The translations under genes and the position numbers were made by a program. A stretch of 64,000 nt of DNA, from contig PMOQ01000019.1 in the NCBI GenBank assembly GCA_003161255.1, positions 1 through 64,000 on the forward strand, given 5' to 3'. Each line of letters begins with the position of its first letter. Positions within the stretch are counted from its first letter, which is position 1. Of this stretch, positions 51,988 to 61,063 are shown in pieces. The stretch comes from Acidimicrobiaceae bacterium (GTDB taxonomy: Bacteria > Actinomycetota > Acidimicrobiia > Acidimicrobiales > RAAP-2). The notes beneath the pieces were generated by a model. That model was not told where the DNA came from, did not search any database, and saw nothing but the letters and a program-made list of their open reading frames with translations.

Positions 51988-53190
51988 TCAATTCCGAGAC
52001 GGTGGGTCCAGGTGGTAGAGCTTGGTTGCGGTGTGCTGGAGCACCTTCCCGACGGTGTCGTCCGGCAGACCTCGAAGCGAGATCTCCATCACGTCACGCG
52101 GGCTCAGGGACTCCGAAGCGGGACCGGGGGAGAGACTTGTGGCGTGGGGGAAGTCGGTCTCGAACATGAGGTTGTCGCGCAACTGGTCGATCACCGAGCG
52201 CATCGAGTCCCGCTCGAACCAGTACATGCCGTAGATCTGGCGCCACATGTACTCGCTCGGCAGCAGTCGGTCCGGGTAGTCCTTGTGTGCCCCGACGTTG
52301 AGCCACTGCCAGTCCATGCTCTCGGCCAGGAACGGCAGCCAACCCGCACCATTCTCCACCGAGACGAAATTCAGGTCTGGGTACCGGTGGCAAACGCCGC
52401 TCAACACCACCTCGGCAATCCCCGCCGCATTGCCGAGAAGGACGAGCGAGCTCGCGCGGGTGAACTCGAGCTTCTTCGATTGGTCGACAGCGCCCTTCAG
52501 TTCTTCGTCCGAGTTGAGGAAGCCGACATGGAAATTCAGGCTCAGCCCCATCTCCTGGGCCTGCGAAAGCAGTGGTTCCCAGTGATCGTCAATGAGTCGC
52601 GGGAGACCCACCTTGTCGTACTGGGCTGCGAACAGAATCCCCTTGTGGCCCATTGCGTGGGCCCGTTTCATCTCGACGAGTGAGGCCTCGATGTCCCAGA
52701 ACGGAAGCATCATCATCGGGATGAGTCGACGGGAGTCAGCCGAGCAGAACTCGCTCAACCAGTCGTTGTAGGCGCGCACACACTCTGCTGCGAGAGCGTG
52801 ATCCATCTGGTTCAAGAAGACGTGACTGTGGAAGCCGAGGATGTTCGGATACAGCAACTGGTAGTAGACGCCGACCTGGTCCATGTAGGTCAGCCGCTCC
52901 TTGGCGTCGATGGCGGCGGGGATGGCCTCGTCCAGATTGGGGGGATGCGAGGGCGGGTACTCCCGCCAGCCGGCCTGGGCAAATGCGCCGACGCCGAAGA
53001 GCCGCTTCGACCCCACGTGCCAGCGTTCCTCCCCGCGGCGCTCATCGAACTTCACATGAGGAACCAGCTCGCCCCATTTTGCCGGCACCCGTGACGTCCA
53101 GAGGTCTGCGGGCTCGATGATGTGCGAGTCGACGTCGGCAACCGCGTATCGCTCGCACAGAGCCAGCTCGGCTCGGGCTGTATCAGTCAC
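51988..53190 (-). CDS. Amidohydrolase-2 family TIM-barrel protein (copy 1)
   Basis: A 400-residue amidohydrolase-2 (ACMSD-like) metal-dependent protein. AVADVDSHIIEPADLW is the N-terminal metal site in the D-x-H form, LSLNFHVGF the central His, and LMFETDFPHATSL the C-terminal Asp. Relatives are decarboxylases or C-C/C-N hydrolases. It is preceded by AGGAG before a GTG start. Two similar proteins are encoded nearby (53225 and 58383). It is the second gene of a pair with copy 2, 34 bp apart. Confidence 0.88.
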   Translation of the reverse strand: MTDTARAELALCERYAVADVDSHIIEPADLWTSRVPAKWGELVPHVKFDERRGEERWHVGSKRLFGVGAFAQAGWREYPPSHPPNLDEAIPAAIDAKERLTYMDQVGVYYQLLYPNILGFHSHVFLNQMDHALAAECVRAYNDWLSEFCSADSRRLIPMMMLPFWDIEASLVEMKRAHAMGHKGILFAAQYDKVGLPRLIDDHWEPLLSQAQEMGLSLNFHVGFLNSDEELKGAVDQSKKLEFTRASSLVLLGNAAGIAEVVLSGVCHRYPDLNFVSVENGAGWLPFLAESMDWQWLNVGAHKDYPDRLLPSEYMWRQIYGMYWFERDSMRSVIDQLRDNLMFETDFPHATSLSPGPASESLSPRDVMEISLRGLPDDTVGKVLQHTATKLYHLDPPSRN

Positions 53191-53224
53191 TGTCCCGCGC
53201 TCCTTTCTGATCTGTCACGCGAGG

Positions 53225-54430
53225 TCAAGGCGTCAATGCAGGTATTTCGGCCGGGGTGAAGTTGTACACCCGTGCGGCGTTGCCCACGGCGATCTTGTAC
53301 TGGACGTCGTCGGGGAGGTGCGAGAGCCACTTGCGTGCCAAGCTCACCGAATCGGGCCACGTCGAGTCCGAGTGGGGATAGTCGCACTCGAGCATGACGT
53401 TGTCCTCGCCGATGATGTCGAGGAGCCGGATCCCCGCCTGGTCTTCGATAAAGGTCCCAAAGACATGGTCGTGGAAGAGGCGACGGACGTCTGTGTCCAG
53501 CGAAAAACTTGCTGCGCCCTTCGCCTCTCCGCGGTCGTGGGCGGCATTCATGTTGATGTCGAAGCGGGAGGCCCAGAAGCGCTGTTTGTCCACGACCTGT
53601 TCGGCCCGTTCCAGGAAGTAGGGCATCCACCCGATGGAGCCCTCGGACAGCGCGATCTTCAGCCCGGGAAACTTCTCGAAGTTTCCGCTGAACAGCCAAT
53701 CGAGCAGCGTGCCGGCCTGGTTCGCCGCGGCAGAATACGCCATGAACGCCAATGTGGGCATGTCGTCCGACGTCCTGATCAAGTTGGATGAGGAGCCGAC
53801 GTGCATCGACAGCACAAGTCCGGCCTCCTCGGCGGCTCGGAACATCGGGTGCCAGTAGTCGGTGTGGATGGACGGGAGTCCGAGCTTCGTGGGGTTCTCT
53901 GAGAACGCGATCGACTTGGCACCTCGTGCCGCGGTGCGCTCGATCTCCTTGGCCGCAGCGGCCGGGTCCCACAACGGGATGATCATCATTGGGATGAATC
54001 GTCCGGGGTATGCGTCTGCGAACTCTTCCAGGATGAAGTCATTCCATGCCTGGACACAAACCTGGGCCAGCTCTTTGTCCTTCGCCTCGTGGAACACCTG
54101 CCCGCAATAGCGAGGAAAGGAAGGAAAGAGGAGCGACGAGAGCACGAAGCCTTGATTCATGTCGGCCACTCGAGCCGAAGGCTCGTAGCAGCCCGGGCGC
54201 ATGTCGTCGTAGGTGATCGGCTCGGGAGAGAACTCCTCACGGCTCTTGCCTGCTACGGCATTGAGACCGGTCGTCACGATTTCGCGATCCTCGTAGACCC
54301 AGAACTCCGATGCACCGTCTCGCACGATGCGCGGGGCCACGCCCTTCCATTTCTCCGGCACCCGCTCCTGCCATAGGCGAGCTGGCTCGATCAGGTGGTC
54401 ATCGACGGAGACAAACCAGTTGAACGACAT
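53225..54430 (-). CDS. Amidohydrolase-2 family TIM-barrel protein (copy 2)
   Basis: A 401-residue amidohydrolase-2 protein, paralogous to copies 1 and 3. FVSVDDHLIEPARLW is the N-terminal metal site, LVLSMHVGSSS the central His, and VMLECDYPHSDSTWP the C-terminal Asp (Glu-Cys-Asp in place of the Glu-Thr-Asp of its paralogues). GAGGAGG precedes the ATG by 4-5 nt. Motif copy D lies about 100 bp upstream. Decarboxylase or hydrolase activity on a carboxylate is likely; the substrate is not evident. Confidence 0.88.
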   Translation of the reverse strand: MSFNWFVSVDDHLIEPARLWQERVPEKWKGVAPRIVRDGASEFWVYEDREIVTTGLNAVAGKSREEFSPEPITYDDMRPGCYEPSARVADMNQGFVLSSLLFPSFPRYCGQVFHEAKDKELAQVCVQAWNDFILEEFADAYPGRFIPMMIIPLWDPAAAAKEIERTAARGAKSIAFSENPTKLGLPSIHTDYWHPMFRAAEEAGLVLSMHVGSSSNLIRTSDDMPTLAFMAYSAAANQAGTLLDWLFSGNFEKFPGLKIALSEGSIGWMPYFLERAEQVVDKQRFWASRFDINMNAAHDRGEAKGAASFSLDTDVRRLFHDHVFGTFIEDQAGIRLLDIIGEDNVMLECDYPHSDSTWPDSVSLARKWLSHLPDDVQYKIAVGNAARVYNFTPAEIPALTP

Positions 54431-54530
54431 CGGGCCTCCTCGAGGTGCGATTGGAATCAGAGCTATGCGGTGACGGGGCGCTCGTCGAGAATCCCTCGGA
54501 ACGTTGCGGTACCGCAGTGAAAACCGTGGT

Positions 54531-54554
54531 CAAAGTTAGTGAATGCCCAGTTAC
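54531..54554. promoter_or_regulatory. Shared operator-like motif, copy D (weaker)
   Basis: CAAAGTTAGTGAATGCCCAG begins like copies A and B (CAAAGTWAGYGARYG) but diverges in the second half. It lies in the 178-bp gap upstream of amidohydrolase copy 2, consistent with an operator for that pair of genes. Confidence 0.35.
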
Positions 54555-54608
54555 AAGCAGTTTTCATCATCGGTGCGAGCCTGTCAAGTGATCCTCGCCC
54601 GCGGCCGG

Positions 54609-55727
54609 TTACGACGAGCTGAACTCGACGAGGCCCCGGATGTTCGTCCCGGCGTGCATGTCCTCGTAGCCCACGTTGATCTCCTCGAGCGTGTAGGTGC
54701 GGGAGACCAACTCGTCGAGCTTCAGCGTGCCGTGTTCGTACAGGCTGAGTAAGCGCGGGACATCGGCCGAGGGCGCCATCATCCCGTACAGGCACCCCTG
54801 CAGCCGCTTTTGGAACATGGCCAGCATGAAGGGGCTGATCGGGATGCCGACACTGTCCATGGGCGCAACCGCCGTGACGACCACGGTTCCGCCCTTGCGG
54901 ATTGAGTCGAATCCCTCCGCGATGTGCTCCCCGGTGAGGACGCCCACCGAGATGATGGTGGAATCGGCCCCCTGCCCATTGGTCGCAGAACGCGCGATCT
55001 CGGTGGCCTCCTGAATGGACGCCGTGGCATGGGTGGCCCCCAGCCGGAGGGCGGCATCACGCTTGAGATGCACGGGGTCGGCCGCGATGACCAACATCGC
55101 GCCGGCGTGCGCCGCCCCCTGAACGGCGTTGATGCCGATTCCGCCCACACCCATGACGATCACAACGTCACCTGGCTGCACCCGGGCTGCGTTCACCGCT
55201 GATCCCCATCCGGTGGGAACGGCGCAACCGAGAAGGGCGGCTGAGCGAAGCGGGACGCGCTTGGGGACCTTGATGCACGACCACTCCGACATGACGCTCC
55301 ACTCCGAGAATGCTCCGATCAGCGACGATCGCGCGACATCTCTTCCCTGGTAGTGCAAGCGGAAGCCACCGTCGAGTTGAGCGCCGCCGGCAAGCAGAGC
55401 GCCGCTGTCGCAAAGGTTCTGCATGCCGTGCGCGCACCACCGGCACCGTCCGCAACCCGGAATGAACGACGTCACCACGTGGTCGCCCGGTTCGAGACCC
55501 CGGACACCTGTCCCAAGTTGCTCCACGACACCTGCGCCCTCATGGCCCCCGCAGTAGGGAAAGTGAGGGACCTTCCCGTCGGCCTTGGCCACGTGGTCGT
55601 CGGAGTGGCAGAGGCCCGAAGCCACCATCCGGACCAGCACCTCATGGTCCCTGGGTGGGTCGAGATCAGCCTCGACGACCTCCCACTTCCCAGGTTGCTC
55701 CATGAGCATCGCCGCGTTTGTCTTCAT
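54609..55727 (-). CDS. Zinc-dependent alcohol dehydrogenase, NDMA/mycofactocin type
   Basis: A 372-residue medium-chain alcohol dehydrogenase resembling the NDMA-dependent group, whose tightly bound nicotinamide is recycled with mycofactocin in Actinobacteria. Catalytic zinc ligands are in SGLCHSD, GGHEGAGV and LLGCAVPTGWG. The structural zinc site is GCGRCRWCAHGMQNLCD, and VVIVMGVGGIGINAVQGAAH is the cofactor motif. It begins MKTNAAMLMEQPGKWEVVEA, like characterised members. The subgroup call is from overall resemblance. No mycofactocin genes are in the window. The SnoaL-like gene lies 48 bp upstream in the same unit. Confidence 0.88.
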   Translation of the reverse strand: MKTNAAMLMEQPGKWEVVEADLDPPRDHEVLVRMVASGLCHSDDHVAKADGKVPHFPYCGGHEGAGVVEQLGTGVRGLEPGDHVVTSFIPGCGRCRWCAHGMQNLCDSGALLAGGAQLDGGFRLHYQGRDVARSSLIGAFSEWSVMSEWSCIKVPKRVPLRSAALLGCAVPTGWGSAVNAARVQPGDVVIVMGVGGIGINAVQGAAHAGAMLVIAADPVHLKRDAALRLGATHATASIQEATEIARSATNGQGADSTIISVGVLTGEHIAEGFDSIRKGGTVVVTAVAPMDSVGIPISPFMLAMFQKRLQGCLYGMMAPSADVPRLLSLYEHGTLKLDELVSRTYTLEEINVGYEDMHAGTNIRGLVEFSSS

Positions 55728-55775
55728 GATTTCCGGGTCCCCAATGCTCCCATCGGTGCAATCCCAAGTTCAGTT

Positions 55776-56162
55776 CTACGAGAGGGTGCCGAGCAGCAGA
55801 TGGGTGTCTTGCTGGAACACCCTGATCTCGCGGATGAGACCGTCGGCGAAGGAGAACAGCTCGACAACGTCGACGGTCGCTGATCGACCTGTTTGCGTCG
55901 ACAACCACGTTTGTGTCGTGATCTGGACGACGGCATCCTGGCAGCCGTGCAAGGTGGGATCCGTAATCGTGCGTGTCCAGTAGCGAGCAAACGAAGCGGA
56001 CATCTGCTTCATGCCCTCTGGCCCGTCGTGCCAACCGCCATGGGGTAGCGACTCGGGCTGCTCAATCCGGAAATTCGGATGGAACAGCTGAAATGCTCCG
56101 TCCATGTCGCCCGCTCGGAATCGGCGGCCGAGTTCCTCCACGAGCTCGACATGCCCACTCAC
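55776..56162 (-). CDS. SnoaL-like (NTF2-fold) protein
   Basis: A 128-residue cone-shaped NTF2-like protein. VEELGRRFRAGDMDGAFQLF followed by HPNFRIEQPESLPHGG is the classic SnoaL-like N-terminus. VDVVELFSFADGLIREIRVF is the last strand. Such proteins are small-molecule isomerases, hydratases or cyclases, or binding proteins. GTG 56162 has GGAGGTGA closely upstream. It is likely co-transcribed with the alcohol dehydrogenase gene, with motif copy E in front. Confidence 0.85.
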   Translation of the reverse strand: MSGHVELVEELGRRFRAGDMDGAFQLFHPNFRIEQPESLPHGGWHDGPEGMKQMSASFARYWTRTITDPTLHGCQDAVVQITTQTWLSTQTGRSATVDVVELFSFADGLIREIRVFQQDTHLLLGTLS

Positions 56163-56227
56163 GACTCACCTCCATCCCGTGAATAGATACGGAGTGAACA
56201 ACTCGTCCGTACTGTGGCATCGGACCT

Positions 56228-56251
56228 CAAGTGAGTCAACGCTCGCTCTTG
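56228..56251. promoter_or_regulatory. Shared operator-like motif, copy E (best dyad)
   Basis: CAAGTGAGTCAACGCTCGCTCTTG has strong two-fold symmetry: AGTGAGTCAACGCTCGCT reads as AGYGAGY followed by RCTCRCT on the other arm. The minus-strand core AGCGAGCGTT matches copy A at nine of ten bases. It lies between the TetR gene (stop 56275) and the SnoaL gene (start 56162), an expected TetR-family operator position. Confidence 0.55.
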
Positions 56252-56274
56252 AAGCGAACGGCACTGCAGCGGGT

Positions 56275-56952
56275 TCAGTGGGGCCGCTGTGCTGGCGGGA
56301 GCGGGGGAAAGAAGCCCTCGATGGTGCCCCGAGTGGCCAACGCCACCGCTCGGTCACGGTCGAACCGATTGTTGTGATGGCTCTCCAAGGCCAGGGTCAG
56401 GGCTATGCCCATCACGGCCCTGGCTGAGATGTCCGGCGATTCGAACTCGAATCCGTACCGGCGCTCGACGTCACGCCAGGCGTCGGCCAATCGGTCCATC
56501 GCCACGGCGAAATTCTCCTTGTAGAAGCGGTTGGCCACCTTGGGGTCCCCGAAGAGCACCAGGCCCAGTAGAGGAAGGAGCTCCTCGAGGGTGGAGATCA
56601 GCTGGCGGTAGAGCCCGTTCAGGGTTTCCAACTGACGCTCGCGGCTGAGGGGCTCGTCGCGGTCGACGACCTCGCTTGCCGCCACCAGCTTGTCGACGGC
56701 CTCCCGTAGCGGCTCGACGACCGCCTCGTAGAAAAGCTGGTCCTTGCTCTCGAAGTGCCGGTAGATGATCCCCTCGCTGATGCCGCCGTGCTCGGCGATG
56801 ACCTTTATCGTGGTCCCGTTCACATCGCCGGTCTCACTGAACGCCTTTCGGGCAGCCTTGAGGATGGAGCTCTTCCGGGCTTCGGCGGTGAGCCTGGGAG
56901 CCCGCGGTGTGTTACCGACACCCGCTCGAGATCGCGTCGACTGCTTAGGCAT
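56275..56952 (-). CDS. TetR-family transcriptional regulator
   Basis: A 225-residue TetR-type repressor. SSILKAARKAFSETGDVNGT and KVIAEHGGISEGIIYRHFES form the helix-turn-helix (about residues 28-70), ending in the standard IYRHF-x-S-K-D-Q-L-F. The larger C-terminal domain is typical of regulators of lipid and CoA-ester catabolism. The ATG at 56952 has GAGG about 7 nt upstream. It sits in the middle of the catabolic locus, between the ADH/SnoaL unit and the divergent ADH/amidohydrolase/MMSDH unit, and is the best candidate reader of the five shared motifs. Confidence 0.92.
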   Translation of the reverse strand: MPKQSTRSRAGVGNTPRAPRLTAEARKSSILKAARKAFSETGDVNGTTIKVIAEHGGISEGIIYRHFESKDQLFYEAVVEPLREAVDKLVAASEVVDRDEPLSRERQLETLNGLYRQLISTLEELLPLLGLVLFGDPKVANRFYKENFAVAMDRLADAWRDVERRYGFEFESPDISARAVMGIALTLALESHHNNRFDRDRAVALATRGTIEGFFPPLPPAQRPH

Positions 56953-57192
56953 GGGCGTTCCTCATTGCTTCCGCCACCGAGGCATCAGCGGAACAATACG
57001 GCATCTGGCCGCGGCGTCACTGGGGAACCGGGTGCCTCCTCGTCCGCACGCGGGGAGTCCTGCTCGGACGAAGTGTCCGGAGCCATCGAAGCGTGATCGC
57101 GACTGACGAGCCGTAATATGCGCGGGTGCCTTCCCTCGTGGCCGTGTTGGTGAAGAGCGCCGGCTGGTCCGGGACCTGGGATCGGTGAGCCC

Positions 57193-58269
57193 ATGAAGGC
57201 CGCCGTTGCCTATGAGCTCGGCAAGCCGTTGGTCGTCGAAGACCTGGTTCTTCCGGCGATCGGGCCTAACGACGTGCTGGTCAGGTTGTCAGCGAGCGGG
57301 ATCTGCCACACGGATCTTGCCGCGATCGAAGGAATGACGCCCACGCCCTTTCCCTTCGTGCCGGGCCACGAAGGGTGCGGCGTGGTCGAGGCGGTCGGTT
57401 CGGACGTTCACCGGGTCGAGGTTGACAGCCGCGTGCTCGCGTCCGTCTCCCCGGCCTGCGGCTCGTGCTGGTGGTGCGTGAATTCGATGTCCAACATGTG
57501 CGAAATGGGGAACACGGTCAGAACAACGCAACGCTGGAGCGTCAGCGACGGCGGGTCGGCCACTGCGCTGTGCGGTTGCGGAACGTTCGCGGAGGCGATG
57601 GTGGTCCATGAAGCCTCCGTGGTTCCGGTCGAGACCAGCCTTGCCGACGAGGAGCTCGCTCTTCTCGGGTGTGGTGTCACCACCGGCCTGGGGGCCGCAC
57701 TCAACACCGCTCGTGTCGTGCCGGGTTCGAACGTCGCAGTCATCGGCTGTGGGGGTGTCGGGCAATCGGTGATCCAAGGAGCGCGAATCGCCGGTGCGGC
57801 CGTCATCGTCGGCATCGACCCCGCTGCGTCCCGCCGCCAGGCCAGCCTTGTCGTCGGAGCGACCCACGTGGTCGATCCCGCCGAGGCTGACCCTGTCGAG
57901 CAGGTCCGGGCCCTGACCCACGGGCGCGGCGTCGACTACAGCTTCGAGGTGGTCGGCAGCGCGGACCTCATGCTCCAGGCCTTGGACATGGCGCGCCGAG
58001 GGGGCACGGTGACGCTCGTTGGCATGCCGCCCATGGATGCGACGTTGTCCCTACCAGCCTTTCGCACGGTGTTCTCGGGGAAGAAGATCCTTGGTTCGGT
58101 GATGGGCGACGCGCAGGTCTTGCGGGACTTCCCCCGTTTCATCGCCCTCGCGGAGACCGGGAGGCTGGACCTCGGTTCCCTGGTGTCGAGGCGCATACGG
58201 CTCGATGAGATCAACGACGGGCTGGACGCCCTGCACCGGGCGGAAGGAGTCAGAACGGTCGTCCTGTAG
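57193..58269 (+). CDS. Zinc-dependent alcohol dehydrogenase
   Basis: A 358-residue medium-chain alcohol dehydrogenase. SGICHTDLAAIEG, VPGHEGCGVVEAVG and LLGCGVTTGLGAAL hold the catalytic zinc ligands. ACGSCWWCVNSMSNMC is the four-Cys structural zinc site. NVAVIGCGGVGQSVIQGARI is the NAD-binding motif with an Asp (VGIDPAASRR) selecting NAD. It is divergent from the TetR gene across 240 bp and heads a plus-strand unit with an amidohydrolase and an MMSDH-like dehydrogenase. It is a paralogue of the ADH at 54609 but of a different subgroup. Confidence 0.92.
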   Translation: MKAAVAYELGKPLVVEDLVLPAIGPNDVLVRLSASGICHTDLAAIEGMTPTPFPFVPGHEGCGVVEAVGSDVHRVEVDSRVLASVSPACGSCWWCVNSMSNMCEMGNTVRTTQRWSVSDGGSATALCGCGTFAEAMVVHEASVVPVETSLADEELALLGCGVTTGLGAALNTARVVPGSNVAVIGCGGVGQSVIQGARIAGAAVIVGIDPAASRRQASLVVGATHVVDPAEADPVEQVRALTHGRGVDYSFEVVGSADLMLQALDMARRGGTVTLVGMPPMDATLSLPAFRTVFSGKKILGSVMGDAQVLRDFPRFIALAETGRLDLGSLVSRRIRLDEINDGLDALHRAEGVRTVVL

Positions 58270-58382
58270 GCCGGACCGCCCAGCTCGTCGCGGCCGAACT
58301 GGGTGAGTGACTACTTTCTTCGGGTGGTACATTCGGCCGGCGGTTCTCCGGCGGAGAACGTTCGGGCCGAGCAGGAGGACTG

Positions 58383-59549
58383 ATGGCGACCGCGGACGGG
58401 GTTTTTGTCTTTGACGCCGACTCGCACTGGTGCGAGCGACCCGACCTGTTCACGAGCCGGGCTCCGGCGGCGGTGAAGGATCGGGTGCCCAGCGTCCAGG
58501 ATGTGGACGGCCAACTGATGTGGGTGTTCGATGGCCACCCCGTGGGCCGATTCAGCGCTGGCGGTGTGATCGCCCGGGATGGCTCGAAGGAGTCCGCCGA
58601 CATCGCGTTGAACCACTGGACCTTCGATCAAGTCCACGAGGGGGCCTGGAATCCGAAGGTCCGCATGAGCGTCATGGACGAATGCGGTATCGACGCGCAG
58701 ATCATCTATCCCAGCACCATCGGCCTCGGTGGCCAGGACCTCGGAATGGTGGATGACGAGGCGCTCTGCCGGTTGGCGACGGAGATCTACAACGACGCGC
58801 AGGCCGAGATCCAGGAGGAATCGGACAACCGCCTCCTTCCCCTCCCGCTGATGCCGGCATGGAATATCGGCACCTGCGTCGCTGAAGTGAAACGGGTCGC
58901 GGCGTTGGGCTCACGGGGCGTCAACATGACCTCGGATCCCCAGGATCTCGGTGCTCCAGACCTGGCCGACCGGGCATGGGACCCGTTCTGGGAAGCCTGC
59001 ACCGAGCTTGAGATGCCCGTGCACTTCCACATCGGGGCCAGCGTGACCGCCATGTCGTTTTTCGGCAAGTACTCCTGGCCTTCGCACTCACCAAACACGC
59101 GCCTCGCGCTCGGGGGCACCCTGCTCTTCATCGGCAACGCCCGAGTTGTCAGCAACCTCATCGTTTCGGGCATATTTGACCGGCATCCGGACCTCAAGAT
59201 GGTGTCGGTCGAGAGCGGGTGTGGCTGGATCCCGTTCATCTTGGAAGCGCTCGACTACGAGATGAGAGAGAACGCGCCCGACGAGTTCGCCGCGATGAAG
59301 AAGATGCCTTCCGAGTATTTCAAGAGCAACCTGTACGCGACGTTCTGGTTCGAGAACAACCACGACAAGCTGGCGGACCTGGTGGAAGCGGTGGGCGAGG
59401 ATAAGATCTTGTTCGAAACGGACTTCCCGCACCCGACGTGCTTGTATCCCAATCCGCTCGAGTCCGTCGAGGGAAAGCTGGCCAAGTTGTCACCTGAAGC
59501 CCGCCGCAAGATTCTGGGCGAGAACGCCCGGAAGCTCTACCGCGTCTGA
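58383..59549 (+). CDS. Amidohydrolase-2 family TIM-barrel protein (copy 3)
   Basis: A 388-residue amidohydrolase-2 protein. VFVFDADSHWCERPDLF is the N-terminal D-x-H site, MPVHFHIGASVTAMSFFGKY the central His strand, and ILFETDFPHPTCLYPNPLES the C-terminal Asp. AGGAGG lies just upstream of the ATG. The C-terminal half is closer to copy 1 than to copy 2 by eye. It is followed 17 nt later by the MMSDH-like gene, so a role in the same oxidative steps is likely. Confidence 0.88.
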   Translation: MATADGVFVFDADSHWCERPDLFTSRAPAAVKDRVPSVQDVDGQLMWVFDGHPVGRFSAGGVIARDGSKESADIALNHWTFDQVHEGAWNPKVRMSVMDECGIDAQIIYPSTIGLGGQDLGMVDDEALCRLATEIYNDAQAEIQEESDNRLLPLPLMPAWNIGTCVAEVKRVAALGSRGVNMTSDPQDLGAPDLADRAWDPFWEACTELEMPVHFHIGASVTAMSFFGKYSWPSHSPNTRLALGGTLLFIGNARVVSNLIVSGIFDRHPDLKMVSVESGCGWIPFILEALDYEMRENAPDEFAAMKKMPSEYFKSNLYATFWFENNHDKLADLVEAVGEDKILFETDFPHPTCLYPNPLESVEGKLAKLSPEARRKILGENARKLYRV

Positions 59550-59566
59550 TTCGCGCGCTGCCCGCT

Positions 59567-61051
59567 GTGAAGACCATCGGTAACTGGGTAGGTGGTCGGA
59601 CCGAGCCGGGAGATTCCGGTCGAGGTGGACCCGTCTATGACCCCGCCCGGGGCGTCCAGATAGCGGAGGTCGGTTTTTCGTCCTCCGCCCAGGTCGACGC
59701 TGCGGTCCGTTCGGCCGTGGAAGCGTCCGGGCCCTGGGGGGTTTCGCCGCTCGGGAGGCGGGCCGACCTGCTGTTCCGACTGCGAGAGCTGGTCCTCAAG
59801 CATCGCAAGGACCTGGCGGCCACGGTAACGACCGAGCATGGCAAGGTCCTCGCGGATGCCGAGGGAGAGGTGTCTCGGGGCCTCGAGTGCGTCGACTTTG
59901 CCTGCGGCGTCCCGCACCTCCTCAAGGGCTCGTTCAGTTCCGAGGTGGCCACGGGGGTGGACGTGCACACCGTTCTGTACCCCGTTGGGGTCGTCGCGGG
60001 CATTACCCCGTTCAACTTCCCGGTCATGGTGCCTCTGTGGATGCTCGCCAACGCAGTGGCGTGCGGGAACACGTTCGTGCTGAAGCCATCGGAGAAGGAC
60101 CCCTCGGCCTCCCTGATGCTGGCCGAGCTCGTGCAGAAGGCCGGATTCCCGGACGGCACCGTGAACGTCGTCCAAGGAGACGCTGAAGCTGTCGACGCGC
60201 TGCTGGGCCACCACGACGTCAACGCGGTGTCCTTCGTCGGCAGCACACCGGTGGCCCGGCACATCTATGAGACGGGGACGCGGCACGGAAAGCGGGTCCA
60301 AGCATTAGGGGGCGCGAAGAACCACATGGTCGTTCTCCCCGACGCCGACGTGGACGTGGCAGCGGATGCCGCGATATCAGCCGCCTACGGATCGGCGGGC
60401 GAGCGGTGCATGGCGGTTTCCGTCGTGGTCGCGGTCGGCGACGTCGCCGACCGCCTGGTCGCTGCGATCGCCGATCGCATCCCGGCCGTCGTCGTGGGTC
60501 CGGGTCACGAGCCGACCTCGATGATGGGCCCGCTCATCACCCGTGAGCACCGCGACCGGGTGCGCTCGTATGTCGAGGCGGCGGCCGACGAGGGCGCCCG
60601 GGTCGTTGTCGACGGTTCGCAGGCGACGGCCGGCGAGGGCTACTTCCTCGGCTGCTCGCTCGTTGATGACGTGAAGCCGGGCATGCGCGTCTATGACGAT
60701 GAGATCTTCGGGCCGGTGTTGAGCGTCGTGCGGGCGTCGAACTTCGGCGAGGCCGTGGAAATTGTGAACTCGAACACCTACGGCAATGGCGTCGCGCTGT
60801 TCACGCGAGACGGGGGTGCCGCCCGCCGGTTCGAGCGGGAGGTGTCGGTGGGCATGATCGGCATCAACGTGCCCATTCCCGTCCCCGTGGCGTTCCATTC
60901 CTTCGGTGGTTGGAAGTCCTCGCTGTTCGGTGATTCGGCCATCTACGGTCCCGAAGGAATTCGCTTCTACACCCGGCCCAAGGTCGTGACGTCGAGATGG
61001 CCGGATGGTGGTCAGAGCGGCGTCGATCTCGGCTTTCCGACGAACCGGTAG
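59567..61051 (+). CDS. mmsA: CoA-acylating (methyl)malonate-semialdehyde dehydrogenase-like ALDH
   Basis: A 494-residue ALDH of the MMSDH type, which converts (methyl)malonate semialdehyde to acetyl- or propionyl-CoA with CO2 release. GITPFNFPVMVPLWMLANAV is the diagnostic cofactor-domain segment. LGGAKNHMVVLPDAD replaces the usual Glu-containing ELGGK, and GSAGERCMAVSVVV carries the catalytic Cys. PFxF-like HSFGGWKSSLFGD near the C-terminus is also typical. The start is a GTG at 59567. In valine or inositol catabolism this is a terminal step; here it suggests propionyl- or acetyl-CoA release from a branched chain. Confidence 0.93.
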   Translation: MKTIGNWVGGRTEPGDSGRGGPVYDPARGVQIAEVGFSSSAQVDAAVRSAVEASGPWGVSPLGRRADLLFRLRELVLKHRKDLAATVTTEHGKVLADAEGEVSRGLECVDFACGVPHLLKGSFSSEVATGVDVHTVLYPVGVVAGITPFNFPVMVPLWMLANAVACGNTFVLKPSEKDPSASLMLAELVQKAGFPDGTVNVVQGDAEAVDALLGHHDVNAVSFVGSTPVARHIYETGTRHGKRVQALGGAKNHMVVLPDADVDVAADAAISAAYGSAGERCMAVSVVVAVGDVADRLVAAIADRIPAVVVGPGHEPTSMMGPLITREHRDRVRSYVEAAADEGARVVVDGSQATAGEGYFLGCSLVDDVKPGMRVYDDEIFGPVLSVVRASNFGEAVEIVNSNTYGNGVALFTRDGGAARRFEREVSVGMIGINVPIPVPVAFHSFGGWKSSLFGDSAIYGPEGIRFYTRPKVVTSRWPDGGQSGVDLGFPTNR

Positions 61052-61063
61052 CGGTCCCGTAGG

